Source: Cymbidium sinense
Lineage: Eukaryota > Streptophyta > Magnoliopsida > Asparagales > Orchidaceae
DNA: 64,000 nucleotides
Reading direction: 5' to 3'
Assembly: GCA_021442155.1 (NCBI GenBank)
Contig: CM038229.1
Span: 70,514,443 to 70,578,442, forward strand
Shown: piece by piece, positions 11,060 to 22,644 of the stretch
Position numbering within the stretch: position 1 is the stretch's first letter
Layout of the letters: every line of letters starts with the position of its first letter
Translations under genes and position numbers: made by a program
Notes under the pieces: model-generated
Databases searched by the model: none
What the model saw: only the letters and a program-made list of their open reading frames with translations
What the model was told of the DNA's origin: nothing

Positions 11060-11800
11060 AAATGAGAAAATAATATCTCATGAGTATAGAGTACAAATGC
11101 AAAACATCTCTAAAATCAACCAATGCTTAAAAATTATACAGTGGAATGTAATAAACATATTCTCTCCAAAAAGGCCAAAAAATTTGACAAAAAATGAAAA
11201 AATAATCTGTACTCTCATGAGAGTGTAGAGCATGCAGATGTCAATCTTCCATACAAATCAATCAATCACCCTCCAAATTACTTCTAATGGAATGTAATAA
11301 ACATATTCTCCAAACAGGCCAAAAAATCTGCCAGAGAATGAAAAAATAATCTTTACTCTCATGAGAGTATAGAGAGTACAGATGCAAATCTTCCCTAAAA
11401 ACTAACCAACCAACCTCCAAATTTCTTTAATGGAATGTATTAAACATATTCTCTCCAAACAGGTCAAAAATCTCATAGAAAATGATAAAATAATTTATAC
11501 TCTCATGAGAGTATATAGAGTACAGATGCAAATCTCTTCTAAAAATCAACCAATCAATTTTCAAATTGCTACTAGTGGAATGTAATAAACATATTTTCTT
11601 TAAACAGGCTAAAAAATCTGACATAAAATAAAAATAATATGTACTCTCATGAGAGAATATGTCAATCTCTCCTAAAAACTAATCAATCGGCCTCTAAATT
11701 GCTTCTAATAGAATGCAATAAACATATTCTCTCCAAAGATGCCAAAAAAATCTGACAAAAAATGAAAAAATAAATTGTACTCTCATGAGAGTACCCTTAC
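11060..11800. repeat. Palindrome array B: six ~140-bp units, right of the FAR1 fragment
   Basis: Six units in reverse orientation to array A, with TACTCTCATGAGAGTA-type centres near 11,083, 11,217, 11,360, 11,504, 11,648 and 11,785. Each is followed by AGAGTACAGATGCAAAT, CCAACCAACCTCCAAATT, GGAATGTAATAAACATATTC and TCCAAACAGGCCAAAAAATC. It ends exactly where the LTR of element 1 begins. Confidence 0.85.
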
Positions 11801-13673
11801 TCACTTTTGGAGTGAGCTCTTAACATCCTCTTCTTAGACTTAGGAATATTCTAGACACTAAGGTTTTCTTAATCATGAGACACATCTAGTGATTTGGTGA
11901 ACACCTAACCTAAGCCTAGAGACTTAGAAGTGTTAATCATAAGATTAGACTATGCCTTAGAATTTAAGAAAATTACCTATCCCATAGCCTAAACCTAATC
12001 TGGATACACTTTCTCAATCCAGACTCAATTCTCAAATCAAATCTCAAATTCCAAATCTACTTTCAAATTTTGACTCCAAATGATTGAAACCCAAAATCAA
12101 ATCTAAATCTAAAACCCTTCCCAAGCCATATGAACCATATTCATAAGTTTAGCCAAAACTTTCCTTAAATCAAATCAAACTCAATTGATCTCTTTATAAA
12201 TTAATTATTCCTTCATTTATATACATATAAATGAAATTCAAATTCAAATGACCAAAACTATATCGAAAATCAAATCCAAACTCAATCAAAATCCTTTACT
12301 TTGACTTCTTCTATCTAGATCAAGTCAAAACCAATGAATTATCTCTTGAATCAATCATTCATTCAATTATCCACCCAAATATAAATGAAACCTACAACCA
12401 TCAAATCAAATCGAAACCAACCTAAGTCAAACCCAACCTTTCGACTTGAAAATTTCAAATGAGCCAAAATCTTAGACTCTAAATTGATTGCCGTTGAACT
12501 TATATTTCAATCTAGGGCTCATATATAAGTTCAACAAAATTCGAATCAAATCAAAACCAAACTAGTTGACTCACTTAGGTACACTTGACGTAAAGTGACC
12601 TAAAAGACCCATTTGAGCCAACTTCTAATCCAACCCAAATTAGATTGAACCAAGCTCACCAAAATTTTACACCATGATTGCTGATCACCCTAGGATGATC
12701 AATTGTAATCAATTGGGCCAAACCAAGCACTATTGGCTATTTGATCCAAATTGACCCAAATTTGCATAAAGAACCAAATCGGGTCAAATCATGATCTAAC
12801 CCAAATTGATTGCAACCAATGGCTCAAGTTTATTCCAAATCGATTATTGAACTTAACCAAAGCCATAATTAAACCCAATTTGATCAATCAAGCCTAATTG
12901 GGTCAACTTGACTCAACCTAGCCCAAATTGGCCTAAATCAAAATTAAATTAAATCCAAATTACCCAAACTAAGATCATCATTCTTCTTCAATTAGTCAAT
13001 TGAACATGAATCAACCTATAACCCAAGTTAATTTGGCCAATTTTGGTCAAATGAGTCAATTTGGCCCAAAATGACCCATATGACCTAAATTGGGCCAAAT
13101 CCTTTGAAACCAAGCCAAAACCCATTAGGGGCTGATCAAATCTGACCCAAACCCATTTGGGATCAGCCCAAAACAAACCCAACCCATTTTAAATCTCTCA
13201 TGAACCATCCCCCACATAGGATTCCACCTAACCTCATTTAATTCCCCCATCACATGCACTTAACCCCCATCACATGTCCCCAATATTTCAATTGAATAAA
13301 TCTGATCATATGGCAGCAAGAGAGGACTTTGGAGCAAAAAATCCAAAGTCCTCAATCAATCTTGCATCCATCCTCCAACAAGATGACAATGAGCCAAAAA
13401 ATTCAAAATATTTTGAATTTTCGGCCATTATAAAAGAGGGGGTGATGAGGCTTGAAATCTCTTCCTACGACCACTATTCAGCCCCTAAAAACTCCCTAAA
13501 GCAAAAGGGAACCCATCCCCCACTTTGTTTAGCCACTTTGAGCTTAAATAATACAAGAATTTACACTTCAGACGAGGCGACGATAAATATCGGAGAAGGA
13601 GGCATTCCGAAGAGAAGCAAAGGCCAAAGATTACTCTAAAGCTTCCTCACACACATAGGATCTCCCTCGGATC

Positions 13674-13708
13674 TTCACCCCCGACGGAAATCATCCTCGG
13701 TGAGGTAA
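13674..13708 (+). promoter_or_regulatory. Conserved LTR hairpin followed by a splice-donor-like GAGGTAA
   Basis: TTCACCCCCG pairs imperfectly with CCTCGGTGA, followed at once by GGTAAC. The same layout occurs in the LTRs at 25,915-25,949 and 34,782-34,810. The perfect 34.8-kb copy suggests selection or shared ancestry. Splicing function is inferred only from the AG|GTAA match. Confidence 0.4.
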
Positions 13709-13914
13709 CTTTCACAAACCGTAGCTGGCCTTAGGATTTTGCATATTTTGTATTAAATTTCCCACGATTCTTGGAATTTCCTTTACAAATCTACTTTTAT
13801 TTTAAATCATCCCAAATAGAAAATTTTTTTCTAATCATCAAACGGGTCCATTTGGATAAGTTTTGGCTTAGAAACTTTCATTTTTTCAAAATACCCTCAG
13901 AAAACACAATACTT

Positions 13915-14210
13915 CACCGTCGATCTCGTAGCGGATCGAGATCGCGGATCCGCCTTGATCACGTGATACGACTGGACCATCCACGTTTCACGCATCGACG
14001 CCCGTCTGCGATCCGAAGCCGGAGTGAGCGATCCGAGCCATCGAATGACCGACGGCGATCGGCGGTTCGCGCGGACGACGCTCGGGATGGCCAATGCGGC
14101 GATCTCCTCCGGATCGCTGCCGATCTGACCATCCATCTGCGATCGACGGTCAGAAAGCGCTGGTCGCTGTCTTTCCCGCCCAAACTGTGCGTATATATTT
14201 ATAAAAAATA
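13915..14210. promoter_or_regulatory. CpG/GATC-rich block and TATA-like tract inside the LTR
   Basis: A sharp compositional island of about 270 bases full of CGATC, GGATCG and GATCGCGG, followed by a TATATATTTATAAAA tract at about 14,191-14,206. Equivalent blocks sit at 26,110-26,438 and, inverted, at 51,765-52,075. Position and composition suggest the LTR promoter, but no transcription start can be proved. Confidence 0.4.
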
Positions 14211-17200
14211 ATAATAATAATAATAATTTATATTATCTGAATCTTCAAAAATTCATAAAAAATAAAATACTTAACCAAAAATTATAAACAAGAGCTCGTT
14301 GGATTCGTCTATTCTAGAGGAATCCAGCAAACCAAAAATACTCAAAATTTACTAAGTATTATGAGCGTAATTTATGTTTTAGGGAAAACCATATTTCATT
14401 AATTAAGTCAAAAATAAATGTTAGATTAATTTGAGATTTTCAAATATTGAAACTAATGTTAAAATAAACCTACAATAAAATTTCAACTTAAAACAACAAC
14501 ATTTGGATCAGGAGAAATTAAATTTTTAAATTCAGATTATCAATTTTAATAAAATAAATTAAAAAAAATTGAAATTTACAAAATCTTCAAGATGACCTAA
14601 ATCACTTCAATTGATATCTAGGACTCTTAAAAAAAATGATTTGATATTTGAATCTTAAGAAACCCAAATAAACACTTAAGATTAGAGTTTAAATAATTAA
14701 AAAGTTAATTAAAATATGATCTAAAAAAATAACTCAAATATTAGATCAAAAATCAGAAATTGAAAAGCATTCATTAAATCATTAATAAAACTTTAAATCA
14801 AAAAAATATCATCTTTAAAGGAGATTAAATTAAATATGATTAAATCTATTTAGGTTAATAAAACTCAATTGAATGATTAAATCTTAAATCAAACTCAAAA
14901 TCCAACAAACTTAGAAAACTTTAATAATTTGATACTAATCGAATTAAACAAAATTAAAGCAAACTTAATTAAACTATGATTAAATCACATCCATTTGGAA
15001 TGAGATAATTAAACCATTAAATATTTCATTTCAACTAAATTGAACATGTTAATGAAATCAAACAAACATAATAAATCAAATCAAGTAAAACCCTAATCAT
15101 AAATAATCAAACTCAATTAGTCAAACATTTAATTAATGAAGATTTAATAAATTAATCCATCATCTTAATTAATCAAATTAATTTAAATAAGTTACATTAA
15201 AGCTAACTCCAAAATTAAGTTAAATCAAACCCATAATTAACTTTAATAATCACACCCCTTAAATAAATTAATTAGATTAATTAAATTAATCATATGAAAC
15301 CTAAACTTAATTAAACATAATTAAGATGTAATTAAACACTAATTAAAACTTAAATTAAACCTAAACCATTAAGTCATTAATTACATCATTTGTCTAAACA
15401 AATATGAAACTAAATTAAAAAAAATTAAACAAACCTTTATAATTAACGTAAATACACTTATTAATTAAACAAATCACATAATCACATTAAACCTAAGCAA
15501 ACCCATAAGACCAATAAAGCTAATTAAATCAAATTGAATCAAATTAAGTTAAATCAAGAAAGATTCTCATCAATTTAATATAGAATCAAATCAAATCTCA
15601 TTCAACTTACTTAAATAAAATAAACTAATCAACTATCCAATATATGAAATCAAAATTCAAACCAAACTTTGATGAATGATGACAAATGGATGTAATTAAA
15701 AATAAAATTTCAATTACAAAGAATCAAACCCTTAGATCAAAATAAAATCCTAATTAATCAAACTACAAATAAAATGAACCACAATCAATTAAATAAACAT
15801 AAAGTTAAATCACATAACCATGATCAAAGAAAAGAATTAATTATTTAAAAGGATATTGAATTATCAAGATTCAATTAAATCAAAACACCTAATCTAAAAT
15901 TAACCAACCAAAACACATGAATTTAAACAAACTTAAACTCCATTTAGAGGATTGAATTATCATGATGCAATTAAACTAAAACATCTAATCCAAAATCAAT
16001 TAATCAAATACTTAAATAAACTCAAATGATTCTAAATCAAATCAAATCAAATAATCATGAATTACACAAATTTAAATTAATCAAGATACTTAAGGACTTT
16101 AGTTAGATTCCTTAGGAATTAGGATGTAGAATATGGTGAGTCCTGTCATGATGGAATTCATTCTACTCTTCATTCTTGAGAACCTAAATATCATTCCAAC
16201 CAAATAAAATTGAAATAAAAATAAAAATAAAAAAATTAAATCATTTAGATTGAAATCACCCAAAGTTAAAATTTAAATTCAAACTTCAAATTGGAACATA
16301 AACTAAAGAAGCCTAGTAAAGTCTTGCTACACAAGCCTTAAGCACACACATTAGAATACTAAGTCACTGCTAAGTTAGAATGTATGTATGATGTTGTGTT
16401 TTGTTTTGTGATATAATATTTTAGATTGGAGATGTTAGAGATGATGATGCTATTAGCCTAATCATATTTTCTAGGGGTTGTGCTTAAAGCTATAATAACA
16501 AAATATAAATACTTTTACTATGCATGTTGCTTAGCCCCTAAGTGTAACCCATACAGATTGTTGGCCCATGTGCAAAGTCCAAATTATTCATATAACTACT
16601 TGTTGTATGGTGTGTAGCTAACATTTGTAGGTGTAGCTAGATTTACTTCTCTTATTTTGATGTAATTTTGCAAATTATGATTAGTGTTATGGGAGATTAG
16701 ATGAGAAGTAGTCGGGTGCCTGTGATGCCTTTGGAACATATCAAATCAAAAGAAAGAATGAAGAAATGAAGAAAAGAAGACCCCCATAGATATATATATT
16801 TTTTTGTATGGTTGTATAAGGGTAGAACTCTACCCATCTTTTCTTTTCTTTTTTTTTGGAATGACAGACCTTTTTTATTCTTTTATTAGTCTATAAAATT
16901 ATGTTGTGTTTAGCAGAACAACATGCTTTCATAGTTTGTTTATAATTGATGCTTGAATGTGTGGTTCGATAGACTCTTAGGATAAAATTAATTTTTCTAC
17001 CCAATTAACAACTCATAACTAAAATTTTTAAACAACTCATAACCTCACATAAAGCTTAAGAATTAAATCAAGATAATAAAATTTTAGTGACCCCTTATGG
17101 ATGGATGAATGTATACATGCATGTCATATTCTTTCTTTCACTCTTGTTAAGAGGGAGCTTCCATCTTTTCAGAGAATCAAGGCTTAACCTATGAGAGCCT

Positions 17201-18231
17201 TTGGTGGAAGACACCCCTTTTTCTCTTGATTTAGCCTATAATCAAATTCTCATGCACTTAGGCATACAAAATTCCATAACCTGTGTCAAAATAAAAAGTC
17301 CAAAAGAATCAAATAAATTTGATAAAATTTGAATTAGATTAAGTCATGGATTCATACCACTCATGCTCTAGTCTCTTAGAGAGTGAGTCTAAGGACTTAG
17401 TTCCTTTCTAAATAAATAATGGCCTAGCCTTCTTGCAAATCATAAGAATTGCCTACATGGATTTAAAGCGTAGGAGGAGTTAGTCGGCCACTGGTAATAA
17501 GTCCAGCAATGGGTGGTTTATTCTCTTGTGGAGGTAAACCATATACCCATTTTTCTTAGATTTAGGTTGTGCCTTCATTTTGTACCAAGGCTCCTTAGTT
17601 TAGGAATCGGTAGTTTTCTGGCTACAAGCATAAATCCTCACCTCTTGGCATTTCCACCATCTTATGTTGTGGAATTATATAATAAATCTAATAAAATATC
17701 AACTCAAATAATCAACTCTTCAATTTCAAAAAATATAAAACCCAACTATAGGATATATTGGAATGCTCACTAGGCTTCCTAGTATCATGAGCATTTCCTA
17801 CTGTCTCCCTTTAGATTCCAAAAATAAGTCTTCTCCTTGATCTATCCCATTTGATTTTCTGAAATAGCCAATCTTTTGATAGTCTTAACCTTGAAATTTT
17901 TGGAGACCCTACTTATCTACTTTAATCGAGAGTATTCTTAAGGAATTCTCATTCCTTAGGATGTAATTAACTATGGGGGCTTGCCTCCATAGGGAACTTA
18001 ACTAACCCGCTTAAAATAAACCCTATTTTACTTTTCCATGTAAACTAGGGGAAAGATCTCTAGTATATTCAAGACCCATCATGCCTTAGGAGTCCTTATT
18101 AATTACCATTATAGGTGGTGATTTCTATCTTTCGATATAATACATCATTCCTTAATGTCGTACTGATCACTTCAATAAGATCTAAGGCATGGTGTCCCCA
18201 CATCCTCAAAAATAAACACCACAGATTTTTC

Positions 18232-18247
18232 TGACGACTCCCCGGGA
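18232..18247 (+). other. Degenerate primer-binding site of element 1
   Basis: TGACGACTCCCCGGGA lies 8 bases after the LTR end. It is a decayed version of the TGGCGACTCCACCGGG site at 39,839. Sites of this kind are known from Ogre/Tat-type Ty3/gypsy elements, which are primed by tRNA-Arg. Confidence 0.55.
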
Positions 18248-18469
18248 GAGTTCCTCTCTCCAACTTTAGTAGACAATTATTATCTCCAAGCATCGATTAT
18301 ATTTTATATAGGGAGACTATCATTCTTTCTGGCACAGCTTATTTCATCCTTAAGCAAAGCTAGCCAACATCCTTTAGGTTTTAGGACCTCACCCAGGTCT
18401 TAAAATCCCTATCTCCCATAGGTATAAGTAAATTAATTAAAAAAAAAAAAATAATCAAATATAAAATTT

Positions 18470-18842
18470 TGAATCTCTTACTAGCTTTGTGAAGCAAGGT
18501 TCATCCCATGCTTAACAAAATTCCAATAAAATCTAAAGCAAAATAATAATAATTATAATTATAATAACAATAAAAACACCTTTTACAAAAATTTTCAAAA
18601 GTCTTTTCAAAATAAAAACTCATATGAACCCCATTTAACATAATCCAATTTGTTAAAGGGAGATTATCTCTTTAAAATCAAAATTAAACAAAGAAAAAAA
18701 ATCATTTCTCAAAAAAAAAAAACTTTTAAATCTCTTTCAAAATAAAATTAATTGAACCCCACTTAGCATACTCAAATTTGTTAAGTGAAGGTTCATTTTT
18801 CAAAATCAAAATTAAATCAAATAAACCTTTTCTTCAAAAATA

Positions 18843-18904
<62 letters not shown>

Positions 18905-19190
18905 AAACAAAATTAACCAAATTCATTTAACATACTCAAATTTGTTAAATAATAGTTCTATTTCAAAATCAAAATCAAACAACGCCAAAGAAAAAAAATC
19001 CTAAATTTTTGAACCTACCATCATTTGGAAAGTAAAGTTCCAAAATTTCTTAAGTCCCAGTCAAAGAGCTCTGAACCTACAGTCATATCAACATTTGACA
19101 AGTGAGGTTCCAAAGAAATTCTCTTGAATCTCTCCAAATTGAGATCTAATTATTTGAACCCATTTATCATATTCAAATTTGATGAGTTCA
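18470..19190 (+). repeat. Leader hairpin array of element 1 (seven units)
   Basis: Seven inverted-repeat units of the form GAACC-CACTTAACA-loop-TTTGTTAAGTG-GGTTC, more or less decayed, at about 18,471, 18,625, 18,754, 18,923, 19,011, 19,073 and 19,157. An (AT)n tract (18,844-18,901) interrupts the array. The same hairpin is far more amplified in element 2 (40,100-41,820). Confidence 0.7.
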
Positions 19191-19670
19191 AATTCTTTAG
19201 ATTTATCAAGAATATCTGAATGAAATTTGACATAGAGCTTGAAAATCTTAAGATGACTTATGATAATGCAATATTCATTATTATCGATCACAAAGTTATG
19301 AATCATAAAAACTTTTATGATGAAATTCAACTTAAAACCAAGACGTGGATTTTCACCCTAAAGGAGAAAGGCCATAAAGATTTCTTTAGGGGCCAAGAAT
19401 GAAATTGACAAGGATTTTGAGTATGTCTTATTTATTCCAGATAAGTATGACTCAAATGACTTGAATCCTAATTCCCAAAAGAAGACAACTCTCAAAATAT
19501 CAATCATAATCCATAAAATAGCAGTGCCGATGGATTTTAGATTTTAATGATTCCAACTCGGTAGAAATTCCCCCATTCTATGCTTTCATGGTGTCACTAT
19601 CAATAAAGAGTTAGAATCATCAAATTTCAAAGGTCTAATGGGACAAACTTTAAAAAAAGAAAAAAAAGAA

Positions 19671-19717
<47 letters not shown>

Positions 19718-22640
19718 GTAGACATCAATTCTATCTCTTCAAGATATCACAAGTCAATTATCATAGCAGGGGTCCTACCACTGATCAACACCATAGAAGA
19801 AGCAAACCGTTGGAAATAATCAAATTCTAAATCCTTCTTAAGATACACCTACAATCCAAAATAATGGCATCAAACTATTCTGAAGGTTAATCTCAATGTC
19901 TTAGACTATCTTGGAAGGTTGCCCACTAAGCTAAGTAATAAGTGCACTCTATATTCTCAAGAGATAGAAAAGTATTTGATTCTTCCTTGCGCGGCAACCT
20001 CCTCAAGTCAGCATATAGAATATCCTATGGAAAAGAAAGACAAGCAATCTCCTCCAAAGAACACAATATAGACAAAGACTCAAAAAAAAAGTAAAGACCA
20101 ATAATACATATTGATTTAAAATAAAAAATAAATAAATCATATGCGAGATGTAAATTCAAAACAAAAAAAAGGAGAATGAGAAAAGAGAAAAGTAAAACAT
20201 AATAATACATATTGATTTAAAATCCAAAAAATAAATCATATGTACAAGGTGTCAATTCAAAAAAAAAGGAGAAAAAGAAAAAGAGAAAAAGTAAAGCACC
20301 AATAATACATATTGATTTAGAATAAAATAATAATAATAATAAATCATATGTATAAGGTGCAAATTAAAAAAAAGGAGAAGAGGAGAACGAGAAGAAAAGA
20401 GAGAAAAAGAAAAGTATATAATACACACATTGATTTAGAATCCAAAGAATAAATCATGTGTATGAAGTGTAAATTCAAGAAAAAAGAAAGAGAGAAAATA
20501 ATACATGAGCTAAATTTTGACAAACCTGGAGTTAGATTGCAAAAAAAAAAGGTTCTAAAAGGAGGATTCGTATGACTATGAAACGAAAAGTATGCACATT
20601 GACTACAATTCTACTATCTCATGATATTATTATAGGATTGGAAGTTAAGAGTTGCTCCTAACCTCTAGCAAAAAAAAAACACACATTATGAGCTTTCAAA
20701 TTTCCACTTCATTTTTCTTTCTTCAAGCTCGAAAGAGGATTCAATGCTTGTAGATAGATCTTCAAATGAGGTAATAAAATTATCTTTTGCCTAGTCTACT
20801 TACTTTACTCAAACAATTTTGAAGATTTTCAAGTAGAGAATGAACTCCCTAAAAAAAAACAAAAAAAAAAAAAACCTCAAAACATGAAGGAGTCCACCCA
20901 CCCTCCCAACATTCATATGATAAGTTAGAAGGAAAATTCCAATGACTTGGTTTGGTTCCTTTTGTAGTTTAAAGATTGCTTTACCTAAGACCATTATAAT
21001 GTGCCCAATACATCTCCAAAGATAGCAGTTTATAAACTCAAAATTGAACCTATTGCTATTCCTATTTTTAGAAACTTTTGATGCGAAGAAGAGGATCAAA
21101 GTTTGAAGTTAACCTTATTGAAGAAGAAAGATACTACCATGATTTCCCAACATTATTCCCAATCGAAAGGAAGAATATTCAAATCCACACATATGCCAAT
21201 TTTGAGGATCTAAGATATGTCTTGAAGACAAATTCACATTACCTATATCAAATTTAATAGTGAACATAGCCTCTTTTCATGCGTCTCCTCATTCAAAGAT
21301 GGGTCAAATGATGTGAGGATGAGAGGTCATCGCATTTATAATTTCCATCGAATTTATCATATAAGGTCAAGCCTTTCACCTTAAAATGTTCACATACCAG
21401 CGGGCTATGACTCGAATCTTCAACGAACTCATTCATCACCAAGTCGAATGCTACATTGATGATCTTGTAGTCTAAAGCAAAGAAAAGGAAGACCATCTTT
21501 ATGATCTGAGTAGTTGTCTTCGATTAATTATGATACTACAACCTAAAGATGAACCCCCTAAAGTATACGATGAGGATGGCTTTAGGGAAGTTTCTAGGCT
21601 TGTAGTAAAGCATCATGGAATAACAAAATTGATCTAAAATAAGATTAGAGTGATATTAGAGATGCAACCTTCAAAAAAAAAGAGAGAAAAAAAAAGAAAA
21701 AAAAAGAAAAAAAAATAAATAAATAAGGAGGGGCTCAACACAATTAAAATCATTTCAAGGAAGGTTGTCATGTCTAAGATACTTAATCTCTCATTTTTTT
21801 AGGTGTCAATCATTCACTACTTTGACAAAGAAAGTAGATATGAAGGATGATAAGTTTCAATACTCATTCAAAAGCATAAGGTTATATTTCATGACACCTC
21901 CATTATTGGCCCCTCCATTCGCCTTAGGCCACTAGTTTAAGGCTATCTCCATTTAGGGTACAACTCTTCTTGTTAAAATTTATCATCAATAATCAAATTA
22001 CAAAACTCTATGCATCGATTGAAAAGATTGAAGGTCTTGAAGAAGAAGAAGAAGAGAGACCTCAATTAATGTTGAATATAGATGGTTTAAACTCTTTCAA
22101 AGTTAGTTTATCTCAAAAATCTCCAAATAAAGGTTTGCTTTTGATCATTAAAAGGCCTACTTTAGTGCTTCGAAGGATGAAAAGTAGTTTAAACCACTAT
22201 GATAGAAGAGTGTTTGTATTTATATGTCAAAAAACATTACTTCAAAATCCATTACACTCAAAATCAAAATTTAAATTTGGAGAATAATTCAAGTAATTGG
22301 AATGAGAATTTTCTTTCATACAAATACAAATTAGAGCATAATATTTGAGAAGCCTTCATGAATTTCCTTCACTAAGGATGATCAATTACTTTGACCGGGT
22401 CCCAAGGATTTTGGAGAAAGAACACTACTCCTAATTGTTCTTGTTTCATTTTCACACACCTAAAGAAATTTCAAAAAAAAAAAATCAAAGTCAATTTCTT
22501 AATGAAGTTATGTTTTCAAATCTACATTCATTAAGTCTAAATTCAAAAAAAAAAAAAAAAAAAATCAATCTACTATCACCCTTCAAATTCTCATCAATCT
22601 AAACATTCCTTAAAACACACACATATCTTTCTCTGCTATT
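19191..22640 (+). other. Interior of element 1, no recognisable gene
   Basis: AT-rich DNA with scattered short ORFs (for example 21,970-22,287 plus, 105 codons with a poly-Glu stretch; 21,293-21,496 minus). None shows gag or pol motifs. A (GA)n tract lies at 19,674-19,714 and purine-rich runs occur near 21,680-21,720. Confidence 0.5.
20090..20515. repeat. ~110-bp tandem repeat, four to five units
   Basis: Units start with AATAATACATATTGATTTA, continue with AATAAATCATATG and a GGTGxAAATTCA segment, and end in a long AAGGAGAAAAAGAAAAG purine tract. Unit starts are near 20,100, 20,201, 20,302 and 20,420. The purine tracts vary in length, as expected of slippage. Confidence 0.7.
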
Positions 22641-22644
22641 TTCA

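Larger units (their letters stand above)
6575..15070 (+). repeat. Left arm of an ~8-kb inverted duplication
   Basis: Read in reverse complement, 50,885-58,926 matches this segment in the same order: 300-bp repeats, DUF1985 exon, 27-bp minisatellite, C48 peptidase, palindrome array, FAR1 fragment, second array, LTR start, CpG-rich block and AT-rich LTR body. Direct anchors include the CGTCAAATTGGGTTCATT segment (6,633; inverse near 58,866), the C48 exons, GGTTCAT-type LTR text and the ATTAAATATTTC tract near 15,020 (inverse at 50,960). The arms differ by many small indels, so the event is not recent or the right copy has decayed more. Confidence 0.85.
11803..18223 (+). repeat. 5' LTR of element 1 (~6.4 kb)
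   Basis: It starts with ACTCACTTTTGGAGTGAGCT, matching the start of the LTRs at 24,491, 32,124 and 45,191, and ends at ACACCACA just before the primer-binding-like site. Internal order: LTR start block, TTGACC-rich tract (12,540-13,190), CpG-rich block (13,915-14,190), ATTA-rich body (14,210-16,100), then a block with TAGCTAGATTTAC and GGCTTGCCTCCATAGGGAAC motifs that recurs at 37,740-39,700. Small ORFs inside carry no domain. The arginine-rich ORF over 13,771-14,211 reflects the CpG-rich block. Confidence 0.75.

Noticed and set aside
13771..14211. Arg/Ser-rich 146-codon ORF and overlapping minus-strand ORFs
   Set aside because: The CpG/GATC-rich LTR block has few stops on either strand. The frame is not kept in the copies at 26.1 and 51.8 kb.
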